In this document: positions 1 to 12,280 of the stretch, in pieces
How positions within the stretch are numbered: the first letter of the stretch is position 1
Layout: each line of letters begins with the position of its first letter
DNA from: Coptis chinensis
Lineage: Eukaryota > Streptophyta > Magnoliopsida > Ranunculales > Ranunculaceae
Reading direction: 5' to 3'
Length of the DNA: 64,000 bases
Assembly (NCBI GenBank): GCA_015680905.1
Contig: CM027381.1
Coordinates: 1,670,001 to 1,734,000 of the forward strand
Program-made: the position numbers and the translations under genes
Notes under the pieces: model-generated
Told to the model about the DNA's origin: nothing
The model's input: only the letters and a program-made list of their open reading frames with translations
The model's database searches: none

Positions 1-241
1 AGAGGATCGGGGCTTCCACTCCTTAGGAGGGGGAGGACGGTAAAAGGGTGTGGATAGACAGCTGATATGCTGCAAGTCAGGGATGGGCAGTAATGGAGTC
101 ACGGTAGTGGGATGGATACCTAGCTGATCAGCCTAGGCAGAACCTAGGTCGCGAAGTCTTTGGAAAATAGGGCAAGTGATCTGAGCGTAAATTTGGGATT
201 TGGAGTCCGGACGCCAACCTGCAAACAAGAGAGACTGTGGA

Positions 242-796
242 TTAGTGGATAACTTGAATAGCGCAACAGGGATGGTGGAAAGATCTAGGATACTCACCAC
301 TGGTGATGAAGGCGAGATGGTTAAGTGTTAAGTCAGAAGGAACGTCTGCGGACAGAAAGTTGCCCGATACATATAGCGGGTAGTGATGCCACACCTTGTC
401 GGAAGTGGTGACACGGAAGAGGAATGTTTGCTTCATAGGTCATACGCAAAAGGACTGGTACCTGTCGCCTACATCTTTAGTACTCTTCTTGAGGTAGTAT
501 TAAGAGAAGATGCCACAGCTACTTATCTTGGGTTCGCCGGTTTTGTTATATGAATTCGTAGCATACATAATCTGCCAAAAATTACCAATGCCTTGGCAGG
601 GGGGAATGTTGAAATGGTTACATACCTCGACATCAAGACGAGTGAGGGGAAGCCGTAGACTGGCAATGATTTGGCCTACAGTAACAACAAGATACCCCGG
701 GCGGCGAGGAACCAAGTGAAGGTAGTGGGTGACGGAGGGCACGTGCTCTAATTCTTTGTCGGCTGGGATCCCATAGGCTGCCCTAATAGCAACCAA
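242..796 (-). pseudogene. Antisense ORF of the Tat-like element (plant retrotransposon-associated domain)
   Basis: Two minus-strand segments, 796-500 (98 aa) and 436-242 (64 aa), look like parts of one protein interrupted by an intron or frame break. The first contains RRPGYLVV followed by LRLPLTRL and PPCQ. It aligns with the antisense protein of the element at 45711-52428, which has RPGEVIVS, LRFPLNEL and SPGQ at matching spacing. This is the pattern of the 'putative gypsy type transposon' proteins (Pfam Transposase_28-like), whose function is unknown. The ORF runs opposite to its host element, as in other Tat retrotransposons. Start and end are uncertain, and a degraded donor (AAGATAAGT instead of GTAAGT) near 517-525 suggests it no longer splices. 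Confidence 0.5.
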
Positions 797-2111
797 ATTA
801 GGTCTACGATATCTAGATGGGGTGGTAGTAGAGTGCCCTGGCAGCCAGAGGTAGAGGGGGCCGCAGCAGGTTCAAAAAGGGGGGAGACGCTACCTCAGTA
901 GAACGAGAAAAGGAGGAGGCACCGGAACCCGGGGCCGACATCGGAAAAGGAGACGAACAGATTCTAGATGTGGAACCAACGCAGAAACAGTACAAACTAA
1001 AGAGGACAAAGCTTAGAAAAGTTACCAAGCGAGGGGAAGAGTGAGATGATGAGCCTAGAGGAAGAACCTGGGCGGAAAGAGAGCACACCACTGGTGATAT
1101 CGCTAGGGAGAGGCAAATAAACTGGTGAGGGATCGAGAGAAGAAGGTAAAATAGGGAGGAAAGCTAAGAGAAAGGGGAAAACTGAAAATAGAGTGGGGAA
1201 GGAAGAAGAAAGAGTGAAGTTTAAATAAAATGGAGGGTAAAAGAATAAATTCCAAGGCGGTGAGGAAATCGAAGAGTCGGTAGATGTTCCAGCCAAAGGT
1301 TGACACGTGGAAGTTTGAGAAACGAGGCACCGTAGAAAACATACGTGATGATGACCCATCCCATCACACCCATCTCGAGGGGAAATGACCTCGATTAGAA
1401 AAGAAAGGAAGTAATGGGAATTCTCGACCCCGGACCACTCAAATGGCCACAGAGTCGAGAAGGGGCATTTGTAGTGGCCTAATAGTGGATAGTGGAATGG
1501 GTCAACGGAGAAGGAAAGGGAGCACTGTAGTAAAGGAAGTCTGGGAGTATGGGATCGTGTCCACGGAACCATAGACAATGGATATGGCATGTGTACGGTT
1601 GGAAAGGGAACCGAGGGATGAAGGGGGAGATGGACAATCTAGATTGGGGTGACCCAGTAAGGGAAAGGAAGCTTAATAAGATAACCTGGGTAGTATGAGA
1701 ACACAGCCGTGGAACCCTAGATTACGGACGTGGACTAGGTACGGGAAAAAGGAGGGCCATAGATGGGAAGACAGGTGGACGATCCAGATACTAGGGAAAA
1801 GGGTATAAAAAGAAGGGGAAAGGAACAGAAAAGAGGAGGCTGCACAGTAAGAAGAAGAGAGAAAAGAGAAAGAGTGTAAAAAAGAGAGGAGTGATGGGGT
1901 GTTTGTAATCTTAAGCTTTTTAGTCCAATCTACTTGTTTGAGCTTGTATTTGAGGTTCTTACAAGGGAATTCTTAGTGGTTCAAGGCTTTGTTGCATACA
2001 GTCAATGCAACCGCACTATGCGAAACGAGACTTAGCTTAGGACAACACATTTTTTTTTTGGCCACTTATCATTTTAATGTCTCTTCTTTGCTTGAGGACA
2101 AGCAAAGTGCT
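797..2111. other. Retrotransposon 3' spacer, purine-rich
   Basis: Non-coding spacer of the Tat-like element. The plus strand is strongly purine-rich, which leaves long spurious minus-strand reading frames. A TATA-like TATAAAAA lies at 1804-1811 on the plus strand, followed by an AG-rich tract. About 1918-2111 is the conserved pre-LTR block shared with the inverted element at 34 kb. No credible protein is seen. Confidence 0.55.
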
Positions 2112-2125
2112 GTTTGGGGGTGGTG
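2112..2125 (+). promoter_or_regulatory. Polypurine tract of the Tat-like element
   Basis: GTTTGGGGGTGGTG lies directly against the LTR start. It is the plus-strand DNA priming site and fixes the 3' LTR boundary. Confidence 0.7.
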
Positions 2126-3837
2126 TGATAAGCACTAAAAACTCTAATATTAAATCCCGAGAAACATAGCATTTTGGTAAATTATGTGTTTAATAATCAT
2201 GTAATAATTATATTTTTCGTACTTTTGCAGGTTTCCGCAGTTAACGTGAATATGATAATAAAACATGCATCGGCACGGAATCTTGGAATTCTTGAAGTCT
2301 TCCCACTAAGCCCCAGTGAAGCCCAACAAAGCCTGACTAGAGCCGAAGTTTCCAAAGGAACAAAACCAGTGTAGAACGGGTACACATGTAGAGAAGCAGC
2401 AAACTTCCGAAGCTCACATCTTTCAAACCTGAACACCGAATTCGGCTAGTGAACTGCCAGAGCAACCAAGGCGATGAACTCTACGTAAAGCCAGAAAGTT
2501 GTAAAAACGCCAAAATCGGCGCCGCCACTGGACACACCTCGTGGACCCACTCTGCGGGCCCAAAAGGAATGACGAGTCAACATAGGCAGGTGGCAAGTGA
2601 TGCTCACAATTTTGTGCCACTTTGCAAAAGGAAAAGACACGTACCAATTCAATGTTTTGAATTGAATTGGGCAAAAGGACAAAACAAAACATAAAAGGAC
2701 AAAACAAATTATAATAGGACAAAACTTTGTATTTACAAAGTTTTGGGCTTAGCAATTGAATGAAACAAAACCTTTTGATGTTTGGTCTTCACGTGAAGGG
2801 TCTGGAGCCTATATATATGTGAGGGGGTCTTAAATATTTCTTCCTTCAGCTTTTACGCTTTAGCTTTGGCTCATTAGTTAGATAGTGTTAGATATAGTCT
2901 GTAGCTTTCATTCCAGTACGTAGTTTACATTCCGTCATTTTCCCTTTTAGCAGCTTCAAAATTGTAAGTCTTTCTTCTTAATAAAAGTCATTTCTTTTCA
3001 AGTTTAATTTCTGTTCTGCATTTACTTATTTATTATATACAGCAAGTTCAATTATTCATCCAATGACCATGAGCTAACCCCCTTCAAGGGGAGGGTTATA
3101 ATGCTCGTGTGAGGATCCGAATTGACGCTTTTATGTTCCAGAATCACTACTTAGGAATTAGGTGTAGATTATACATCCGGTCCCAAAATGATTGAGATTG
3201 TACAAGTTTGGAGTGCTGATGCTCCAGAACAGTCTCGCGAGAGACCCAAAATGTCTCACGCACGACTCTATGGTGTCAGACAGCTCTCCAATTTGTCCAG
3301 CTGATGTAGAATCAAACCAGGAGTTGAAATGATATTCCAAAGATGAAATATTAGTTCAACTCCTTATGCTAGTGCGATGCGCTTAGAGATGTGTGCATTT
3401 CGCTAGAGATCGATACTCGACGTCGTCTCGGGTTTTTCTATGAACTCGAGACAGATTAGAGCTGTAGTGATGTGGTAGTATAAACTGTTGAAAATGATTC
3501 TTGCATGAGTACTATTAACCTTCTCCCTATTTCTCTATCTTGTTTATTTACGTCAAAATCACCGTTATTAATTTACATTACTTGCATTACCTTTAATTTA
3601 CTGAAACCAACTAAATAACCTAAAATCCTACTCACCAAAAGTTGTAAATCCAGTTGTAAACCTTGCCGAGCCCTAAGGTTTGGACTATCCCTTACTCGAC
3701 CTATCCTACCAAACCCACGTGAGTAAGGTAACTTGACTAAATGAACGACTAACGGACTTTGGACTTTGGACTGTGGACTTCAGACTGTGGACCTATTGGA
3801 CTTAAGTAAAACCAACCCGGAAATTAACGTTTTATCA
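2126..3837 (+). repeat. 3' LTR of the Tat-like element
   Basis: A 1712-bp LTR that starts TGATAAGCAC right after the polypurine tract and ends ACGTTTTATCA; the six-base ends are inverted repeats. A TATA box (TATATATAT, about 2810-2818) is followed by an AATAAA signal at 2980-2985, as expected for U3-R-U5. The next base to the right resumes ACT-domain coding sequence, so the LTR end is also fixed by the host sequence. Confidence 0.8.
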
Positions 3838-3905
3838 GGCACTTATTGACACGATGAAGGCCCTCAAAGACTTAGGCCTGGATGTGGTGAAGGGTATTGT
3901 CACAA
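3838..3905 (+). pseudogene. ACT-domain (ACR11/ACR12-like) gene copy, left fragment
   Basis: Reads ALIDTMKALKDLGLDVVKG in frame from 3839, then IVTT across the insertion point. This is part of the N-terminal ACT domain of the plastid ACT-domain-repeat proteins ACR11/ACR12, which bind amino acids and in Arabidopsis modulate plastid enzymes such as ferredoxin-GOGAT or glutamine synthetase. The upstream part of the gene is displaced to the left of the Tat-like element, outside the window. Coding resumes at 12739 after removal of the 3906-12733 element and one copy of the CACAA duplication, giving I-V-T-T-E-A without a frame change. Confidence 0.85.
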
Positions 3906-4237
3906 TGTTTCGACCCCCACCTACGTGGCAAACGTCCATTGGTAGGAGTCTCCATTTTATTCATTTAATCAACAGGGCTAAAGTCCAATTTGCAATACCA
4001 TAGATTGATGTACAAGCTCATTAACTCATGTGTCTAAGGTTGAACCTTAGCCACATTAATTTATGTCCAGATTCGTTTCGTATCAAAAAGATAATCATCA
4101 ATTAAGAGTCATGATCAATTGAAATTACTTGAGCTACAATAAATCTCTACTCTACACATATAAATAAAAAAAACTACTTTTTCATACAGAACTACGTTCT
4201 TGAGACTTGATCCCATCGATAATTTGGGTACGTAGGC
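3906..4237 (+). repeat. 5' LTR, truncated after GGGTACGTAGGC
   Basis: Aligns with 12293-12617 at high identity. Past GTACGTAGGC the two copies differ completely: here vicilin-flanking sequence follows, whereas the 3' LTR continues another 116 bp. A 24-bp tandem duplication (unit CTTCTTTATTTTTTAC plus a spacer) sits exactly at the break, at about 4238-4277, as expected of an end-joining junction. No primer-binding site is seen downstream, consistent with loss of the LTR end. Confidence 0.8.
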
Positions 4238-5299
4238 TTCTTTATTTTTTACATCCAGCTTCTTTATTTTTTACAAGGCATGAGATATTTCCGCTCAAAA
4301 CTTTTCTTCGTAGACTTTTCATCGATATCTTTTGCTCGTAATTCTGCCATTCCTCAACCTGCGACAAAAGTCCCAAACTTTTCATCATCATCTTTTGCTC
4401 GTAATTTTGTCATAATTCTATAATTTCTCCGTGATCCAACAACTTCTTTTCTTTATTACTTTCTATTTTTGTGTTTCGGTCAGTGTCACAACAAGAGTAC
4501 CAACAATGCCTTCCCTGCTGTCGGCAGCAAGAGCAAGGCCAGCAGCAACAATGACAAGGAGATAGCAGATGGGAACAACAAGAGCAGAGAAACAATCTTT
4601 ACTTCCTAGACGAAGAAAGCTTTGAAGATCGGTTCAGGACTTAACATGGATACACCAGAGTTTCCCAGAGGTTCTCTCAAATTTCAAGTCTTCTTCAGGG
4701 AATTGAAAACTATCGTTTAGGCCTCTTTGAAGCAAAATCCTAGCACTTTAATGATTCCTCACCATGTTGATGCTGAAACTTTTTTCTTGTTAGAGGAAGA
4801 GGAAGTATCAACCTAATCCACCAACAGAACAAGGAGTCATACAACCTTGAACGCGGAGATGTGATTAGGGTCCCTGCAGGTGCTTTGATCTACTTAATTA
4901 ATAGAGATAGCAATGACAAGTTCCAGATTGCCTCACTCTTTCAACCTGTTTCTACATCCTCAACACATTCATGGAGTTTTTTGGCGTTGGTGGTGAAAAT
5001 CCAGAGTCTTTCTTCAATGTCTTCAACGATGAGATCCTTGAAGCCTCATTTAATACTGAGAGGGAAAGACTAGATAAGTGTTCAAACTTATACTGTGGGT
5101 CAAATATTCTAGTCCATATGAAATTACTATTCTAGTCCAACTTATACTGGACACTAGCTATATCTCTTTTCAAATCCGATTAAATTTCACAGCCACACCA
5201 ATTCCAATCATTATTAGGCACGCACATGTTTTTGCCAAAATTTGTTTTTACTCACTATCATATTCCAAGCTCTGGTTGGTTAATGTAAGTTAATACATT
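4238..5299 (+). pseudogene. Vicilin-like 7S seed storage protein, 5' exon fragment
   Basis: Vicilins are vacuolar seed storage proteins built from two cupin barrels. From about 4482 the translation shows a Gln-rich leader with a cysteine motif (QCLPCC), then FLDEESFEDRF, LLQGIENYRLGLFEA, INLIHQQNKESYNLERGDV, IRVPAGALIYLINRD and GENPESFFNVFNDEILEA, the N-terminal cupin in the right order. It ends near RERLDK (about 5073), where family genes have an intron; 5074-5299 would be intron. Breaks: a TGA in the Gln-rich leader, a TAA after EDRFRT, and at least three frame changes (near 4734, 4792 and 4978). Upstream, 4300-4420 holds two diverged copies of CTTTTGCTCGTAATT. It lies inside the LTR element, so it was either captured or joined by deletion. 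Confidence 0.85.
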
Positions 5300-5725
5300 A
5301 ACATGCTATTCGAGTTATAGAACATACCTCTTGTCCAGCAGAAGAAACCCAAAGTCAAAGAATGATAACCTTGTGAGTTGTTACTAGCCTTGTCTCTAGA
5401 GAAGGATTGTTACTAGAATCAATCCCCTTTGTATCCACACCTTATGCCCCACCCCCTTGGTGAATGGAGAAAGAAGAGAGTCGAGAATTATTTTCTTTCC
5501 TTCTGCTTGTTGTGTCTCTAATACCTACGTAAGGTATATAAAACCAACCAAGCAAATATCTAACTCCCACGACTCTTGCGCAACAAGAGATTCATGATAA
5601 ATTATATTCTATCCAATGTATATTCTATCTAGTAGGACTACGATCCTACGATCCAGGGAGTAGCTTAAATTGGGGATGGATCCTTGATCCTTGTGGGCGG
5701 ACCTAAGTGGTCCAACCCACTTATA
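5300..5725 (-). repeat. Probable 3' LTR of the copia element
   Basis: On the minus strand a purine-rich tract (complement of 5726-5742) is followed by about 420 bp with LTR-like structure, including a TATA-like TTTTATATACC (complement of 5534-5544) and a following region rich in AAG/AGAAAG. Without a second copy the ends cannot be fixed, and no TG...CA pair was settled. Confidence 0.35.
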
Positions 5726-5742
5726 TCTCCCACTCGCCCACA

Positions 5743-6767
5743 TAGGGCAAATCTCAATATCTCTATTACTCATCTTTGCATATAGGGAATAAGGTGTGCA
5801 ACCTCACGAGAAGAACAAAGAGCAACAGGAGCGATATTATTAAGTTTTCACCCAACTAATAAAAATGGATCACCCAGAAGCATCTCGTATATGCCTTAGA
5901 CATTGTTGATTACATTGGAATCAGCACTCTTAATCCCTCATATCAAGCAGTGCTACATCCCCTCCTTGTTTTGTACTCATGACATATTAAAATATAGTCA
6001 CGGGCCCGCTATGAGTCACAAAATAGATGTAATATCAAAAAGTCTTCCCTAAACATTCATGCCATTTCAATTATATTCAATCGCTTTCCTAGAAATGCCC
6101 TGTAATACGGTTAATATCGTCGTACTTAGGAAGCACACTAAAGTAGCGTCACCAAATATTCTCTTCATGACATAACCTTAGGTTAAGAAAGGCATACTAT
6201 GGGAAAATGTTTTAATTATCCCAGTGGCTCACATAACAATGAAGATGGGATTATTCCTTGTTCTCACTTTCGGTCGGCAAAGCACATACAATATGTTATG
6301 TACGCTATGGTGTTATCCCATAAAAATGGGTATGTCACTTGCAAAACTGTAACACCATACAAATCTTAGTCTAGTCGCTTAACAAGCGCCTAACTTGAGT
6401 TTTATCCCAGTCACTTTCTAGCGCCTGTCAAGAAAAACACTCATATTAGAAACTACGAGGCTACATAAAATTGTGGATAAATTTTATGTTCGACCTTTAT
6501 TTTATAAGGTCTCATCTTAGTTCTAACTAAGGCGACATTCAAGAAATTAAAAAATATTCTTTTCACTCTTCTAGCGCTAAGAATATAGATGTCTCATCTT
6601 GCTCGCTCTCTCCAAGTGCCAAGGTGAATCACCCATGTGAATAGGTCAATTCAAGCCCGGTGACAAAAACAAATCAAGAAAGTGTAATTAAAAGAATATT
6701 CCAAAAAAACTGAATTAATGAAATATATCATAAACAATGTCAATTACATAAAAGATGTCCAAGCATA
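5743..6767 (-). other. Copia 3' untranslated region
   Basis: About 1 kb between the pol stop codon and the polypurine-like tract. No protein-like frame is seen. Several short repeats of GGGATAA and GCGCTAGAA type motifs occur on the minus strand. Confidence 0.4.
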
Positions 6768-9700
6768 TCAAATCCTACGAAGTCCCATACTCCTAACATG
6801 ACATTTAAACACATCTCGTGCAATAGGCTTAGTCATGGGATCAGCTAACATGTTAAGTGTGGAGATATGTTTCAAGACTACTTCTCATGTTGCAACCTTA
6901 TCTCGAATGTAGTGAAAACGAGTCTCTATGTGTTTGGCCTTCCCATGATACTTAGGATCCTTTGCAAATGCCAGAGCTGCAGTGCTATCACTATAAAGTA
7001 ATACTGCATCCTCTGCATGAGCTGTGATATCTAAGTGTATCAAGAATTTCCTTAGCCAAACAAATTCTTGGGATTGGATTTGCAAAGCAAGCTACATACT
7101 CTGACTCCATTGTAGACAAAGCAACACATTTTTGCTTCTGGCTACACCAAGTAATAATTCCACCTCCGAGCACAAAAGCATAACCTGAAGTGGACTTGCA
7201 CTCATCTTTATCACCAGCCCAGTCTACATCGGTGTAACCTTTCAGTTTCAAGTCTCCACCATGGTAACTTAGGACAAAATCAGCAGTCCCTTGTAGATAT
7301 CTGAGTATCATTTTCACAGCTTTCCAATGAGCTGGACCAGGATTACTCTGATAACGATCGACTAACCCGACCGCAAAGGCGATATCTCCGTCGAAAGTAC
7401 ACATCATGGCATACATCAGACTACCAATTGCAGCCGCATATGGCACATTGGACATTTGATTCTTTTCTTCATTAGTTTTGGGACACTGATCAAGGTTTAA
7501 GTCACATCCTTTTTCCAATGGGGTGTCTATTGGTTTGGAGTTTTGCATACGGAAATGCTCAAGAATTTTTCTAATGTAAGTCTCCTGAGACAAACCAAGA
7601 AATTTCTTTTTGCGATCTTAACTCCTAACATATAGTCTGCTTCACCCATATCCTTCATATCAAAATTGGAGGACAACCACTTCTTAGTGGCAACAATGGA
7701 ATCCATATCATTCCCAGCCAAAAGAATGTCATCAACATACAACAAAAGGATAAGAAAACCAATTGATCTTAGTGTACACGCAGTGATCTTCTTCAATCAT
7801 CTCAAAACCAATTGAGGTAATTGAATTGTGAAATCTGAGATACCATTGCCTAGACGACTGTTTAAGGCCATATATAGAACGTTTTAGGCTGCAAACTTTG
7901 CGCTCTTGTCCCTAGACCTCAAAACCAATCGGTTGAGCCATATAGATCTCTTCCTTTAATTCTCCATTCAGAAATGCGGTCTTAACATCCATTTGAAAAA
8001 GTTCTAAATCCTGTTGTGCAACAATAGCTAGAATGAGGCGAATTGAAGCGAATCTCACCACAGGAGAGAGTGTCTCTTCATAGTCTATACCTTGTTGTTG
8101 GGTATAGCCTTTCGCCACAAGGCGTGCTTTATGCTTGTCAATTGAACCATCTGCCTTGCATTTAACTTTAAAAATCCATTTATTCTCAACAGTTTTACGC
8201 CCAAGCGAAAGATTAACTAACTCCTAGACCTCGTTTTTACCCATTGAGCTCATCTCATCTTGTATAGCAGCCATCCACTTGTCTTTAGCAGGAGAAGAAA
8301 TTGCTTCTTTGAAAGAAGTAGGTTCTTCCTCATCTAATGGAGTACACATAAAAATATCCCCTTCAATCTCGAAATGACGATAGGGAATATTTCCATGTTT
8401 ACTCCTACGCACTTGAGGATCTTGTGGAGAATCTAGTGGGACACTCCCACTAGGTTGAAAACCACTCCCACTATCTTCAGCGATTACAGGATGATAAATT
8501 AATTCCCCACCCTCGCTTGAAGATGGTAGGATGTCTTCATACTCCTCTATCTCATAGAGGTCAAGATCTTTCTTTGCGTTACTTATGCTAGGAAAATCAT
8601 TCTCAATGAAATCTATATCGCGAGACTCTATTTCTGTCATTCCTCCATCAAGATGTTCACCATACATAACATAACCTTTTGAGCTATCAGAATACCTTAC
8701 AAAGATACACTTTTTAGCTCTAGGGCCTAGTTTCCCATACTTATGAGAGATGTTGTGAACAAAACCTCTTTGGAACCCCATGAATGAAATGCTCCAAACG
8801 GGGCTTTTTCGCCTTTCCAAAGTTCATAAGGTGTTGAAGGAACTGACTGAGAAGGCACTCGGTTAAGTATGTAGGCAACAGTCAAAAGTGCATGCATCCC
8901 CCCAAAATGATATAGGGAGATTACTTTGCGCCATCATTGATCTAACCATATCTAAAAGAGTTCTATTTCTTCTCTCTACTACACTATTTTGTTGCGGAGT
9001 ATAAGGAATAGTTAATTGTCTGCGTATCCCTTTTTTCTCACATAATTCCTTGAACTGATCAGATAAGTATTCTCGTCCTCGGTCAGTTCAAAGAGTTTTT
9101 AAGCTCCTCTCTTTCTGTGTCTCAACCTCTGCTATAAAGCGTTTAAAACAATTCAAAGCTTCATAGCGGTGAGCTATCAGATAGACATAACCATATCGTG
9201 AGTAATCATCTATAAGAGTGAGAAAATAAGAGGCGCCATGAAGTGCCTTAACATTCATAGGCCCACAAATATTTGAGTGGATTAGCTCAAGCAGCTGAGT
9301 AGCTCTTACTGCCTTTCCAAAAAGCTTTCTACATGCTTTACCAACTAAACATGGTTCACATATAGGTAGGTCAACCTTAGCGAGTGGGCCCAATAGGCCT
9401 TCTCTAGCTAATCTGGTCATCCTATCTTGTCCTATATGACCTAGTCTAGCATGCCAAGTAACATAATCAATATTTCTATTTGCACTAGCCATGTAAGATA
9501 ATGAAGAAACAGAATCATTCAATTCAACTTTAAAGAAATTATTCATAAGGAATCCATGTCCAAAAACAATACCATCCAACTTAATATCCAACCTATCAAC
9601 CTTAAAATCAAAAGAATATCCAAAAGAAAGAAATGCTAAAATAGAAAGCAGATTATGCTGAATTCCAAGAACATAAAGCACATCATGTAGAAGAAGTACG

Positions 9701-10807
9701 CGCCCAGTGCATAATGAGAGTTGGTATGTACCAATTCCTAATGCATCTTCACTAGTGTCATTTCCCATATAAAGCCTTTGGGTGTTTTCTAGAATTTGAC
9801 GATAATCTACAAACCCTACTCGCTCTCGAGCTACATGCCTGGTTGCTCCTCTATCTACAATCCGTTCAGGGAGAGAATGAGCAACTAAAACATGTGTACA
9901 CACACTTATGTAATGAGAGTCAAGGGAAATGGATACCTGCTTCGGCTCAGTGCAATCACGAGCGAAGTGTCCCATCTGCTTACAGTTGTAGCATCTCACT
10001 TTGGTCATATCAATTTCTTTCTTTCCACCATGCTTGCCTCTGTGGCGCTTGGCTATGCTTGCCTTAGGAGCCAACTTATTAGCCCCTCCTTGCTTCATGG
10101 GTTTGTTATTACCCTTGTGCTTAGACCCATTTGTCTTGCACTCGCCAGATGGGATTAGGGCAGAAGCATTATGGTTCGCATCCTGGCGCTCCGCCTCAAG
10201 CTCACAATGTCGAGAAATATCAAAAAAATTCTTAATACTCCCATTGTGAGTCATGATTTGCTTCATGTGCATCCAAGAATCAGGAAGAGATCTTATCACA
10301 ACTTGGACTTGCTGCTCATCAGTAAGGACATTTCCAGCGGCCTTTAGCTCGCGAATCATGCTTGATAACACCCTTAGGTGTTCAGGCATGGTTGCCTTGG
10401 GATCTTTCCTGAACATCTCAAACTTTAAAACTAGACTTCTAAGTCTAGTAGTAGATGTTCCACCGAAAGCGAATTTCAGTTGATCCCACATGTCCTTAGC
10501 TGTGGAGAATGTCTCATATTCTCCAATCGGATCATCATGCATCTTTGCAACATAATGTAGCGGCACGACGATCCGACTTGGTCCATGCTTGATAAGTCTC
10601 AAGGTCACGACGATTTTGGGCTGTAGTCCCAGTCCCAATCTCAGGTTGGGCCATCGAAATGGTTAAGTGTTCCTGGAGTTCTTGCTCATTCAAGAGGTAT
10701 TGAATTTTCCTATGCCATATATCATAGTTTGTCCCATCAAGTTTAGTTCCATGGTTAAGGTCTGCTACTACGGTCTTGGTGGCCATCACTACATTCAGAT
10801 TGCGCAA
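6768..10807 (-). pseudogene. Copia gag-pol polyprotein, broken
   Basis: Gag starts at 10807 (Met, then MATKTVVADLN) with the copia capsid region. A CCHC knuckle CYNCKQMGHFARDC lies near 9950-9994. The protease site reads VDRGATRHV (about 9833-9868) where active enzymes have DSG, so the catalytic motif is altered. The pre-integrase HLGH-like stretch (ARLGHIGQ) and integrase start (LIDDYSRYGY) follow. RT contains [15 protein letters not shown] (about 7960) and the catalytic YVDD at 7728-7739. RNase H has STSGYAFVLGG, STMESEYVA and KHIETRFHYIRD. The last codons read GLRRI then TGA at 6768-6770. Breaks include a frame change in gag near 10600, an in-frame TGA at about 9085, and further shifts in integrase, between 7912 and 7796, near 7600, and near 7080. 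Not functional. Confidence 0.9.
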
Positions 10808-12280
10808 GGATTGACATATGTCAGCAACTAAGTTTTATGTATCCATTTTCTATATATATGCAATGGTGGATATAACATTAGTCTATACACATTCTTTAAA
10901 TTTATTCCAAAAAATTCAATAAAAGAAAAATATTATCTTATTCCACATATTGGGATCGAAAACTTGCAAAGCTCATAATCATCTCCCAACAATGTAAGTA
11001 AAGAGTATATCTTCCAATTGATTTTTGAACAAATTCCATATTAGGAGGAACAAAACCTCTACTAATCATATTCTACATAATACGATAAAAAAAAATATGC
11101 CAAACAAAAACAAAGAAAAATATCTATCATTTTATGGCATAAAGAATCATATGGTTCTACTGTAACTATCTGTAAAGCTCAGAATCATGACTTGGGATCC
11201 ATCCCAATGGATTCAGAAGGGTCAAAAACCCTTGTATACAAAAAAAAAAAAAGATCATTTGGCCCTCTCCAAAGGCCTGAACCGTATAATAAACATTATA
11301 CCGGTTCATCTAAGATATACTGTCACAGAAACTTATACCTAGAATTTCGATCAACCGATGATTCCAACAGATTCAAAAGGGTCAAAAACCCTTGGGTAAG
11401 AAATTTCAGGTTAATCAGTCTTCAAAAAAGGCTTGAACCAGACCAAAAACTATAACCGGTTCATACTTAATCAGATAGAACCGGGTTCAATAACCGGGCT
11501 AGTTCAGGTGCTGCAAAACGAGTCAGAAAAAAAGTTCCAGGACTGAGTCAACTCAACTTATTAAACTGATTCGAAATAGATCTAACCGAGTCAACTCGTG
11601 AGCTAACTCGGTCATCTTCTTCAGTAAACATGCAGAAATTTATGGCAAGGTAGGTATGTTTAGAGACGTGTATCTATCACATTATAGACCCAAACGAAAC
11701 ATACTTTATACTGTTACGAAGATCTCACAACATAGATTACTTAAATGCAAATATTAAGCATTAATAAGATCTATAAATCGATCAAAAAACATTTCAAAGC
11801 TCTGAAAAAACCACAAAAAATAGTTTTTATCAAAAACTTTGATTTGAGTTTTCTCTCAATCTACTCAACGGTTTTCCATGAAATTTTGGGAAAATGTTCC
11901 TCTCACTAAGAGCAACAAACCCTACTAATTAGTTTTTAAAAACAACATCTTTATTAGCCAATTATTTTTCTCTAATTGCTCTAGGCCACCATCTTTAACT
12001 TCACCATTTTCATTTAATTCCACATTCGACGCCTACATACAAATTATTTTGCAATTATTTCTTTTTCATCTTTAGTTCTTTTCATTTAGTCTTTAGGTCA
12101 TTACTTTCATCTCACCACCACACTAATTTTTCATTTCACACCATTGTTCGTCTACCGCTTTACAACTCATTCTGTTTCTGTTTGTCTACCGCTTTGAACA
12201 TCATTGTGTTCGTTCTTTTTTCTTACAATTCTTCTTTACATTTTTCATTTCTTTGTCATATGGACTTCATTCACATGCCA
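10808..12280. other. Copia leader and outer-element 3' region
   Basis: 10808 to about 11640 is AT-rich leader-like DNA of the copia element with an internally repeated phrase (GGGTCAAAAACCCTTG at about 11219 and 11379) and several ACCGGTT motifs. From about 11640 to 12280 the plus strand becomes T/C-rich, as in the pre-LTR region of the element ending at 51854, and probably belongs to the outer LTR element. No coding sequence is supported. Confidence 0.4.

Larger units (their letters stand above)
1..3837 (+). mobile_element. Ty3-gypsy (Tat-like) LTR retrotransposon, 3' part
   Basis: The window opens inside an LTR retrotransposon; its gag-pol and 5' LTR lie to the left, outside the window. 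Seen here, in order: an antisense ORF (242-796), a purine-rich spacer, a conserved pre-LTR block (about 1918-2111) containing CTTGAGGACAAGCAAAGTGC, a polypurine tract, and a 3' LTR with TGATAA...TTATCA ends. The same pre-LTR block occurs inverted at 34016-34150 next to another LTR, so both belong to one broad group. Antisense ORFs between pol and the 3' LTR are known from the Tat clade (Grande, Retand, RIRE2), which is the basis for the clade name. The target duplication cannot be checked because the left end is missing. Confidence 0.7.
5300..11640 (-). mobile_element. Decayed Ty1-copia retrotransposon, reverse orientation
   Basis: A copia element on the minus strand, nested in the 3906-12733 element. 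Order on the minus strand: untranslated leader (about 11640-10808), gag-pol (10807-6768), a 1-kb 3' untranslated region, a polypurine-like tract (5726-5742), and a probable 3' LTR (about 5725-5300). Domain order gag-protease-integrase-RT-RNase H identifies the copia superfamily. No matching 5' LTR and no methionine-tRNA primer site was found downstream of 10808, so the 5' end is probably missing. Both outer limits are approximate. Confidence 0.7.

Noticed and set aside
997..1590. 197-codon minus-strand frame
   Set aside because: It lies on the pyrimidine-rich strand of the retrotransposon spacer; the frame is Ser/Leu/Phe/Pro-rich as composition predicts and resembles no protein.
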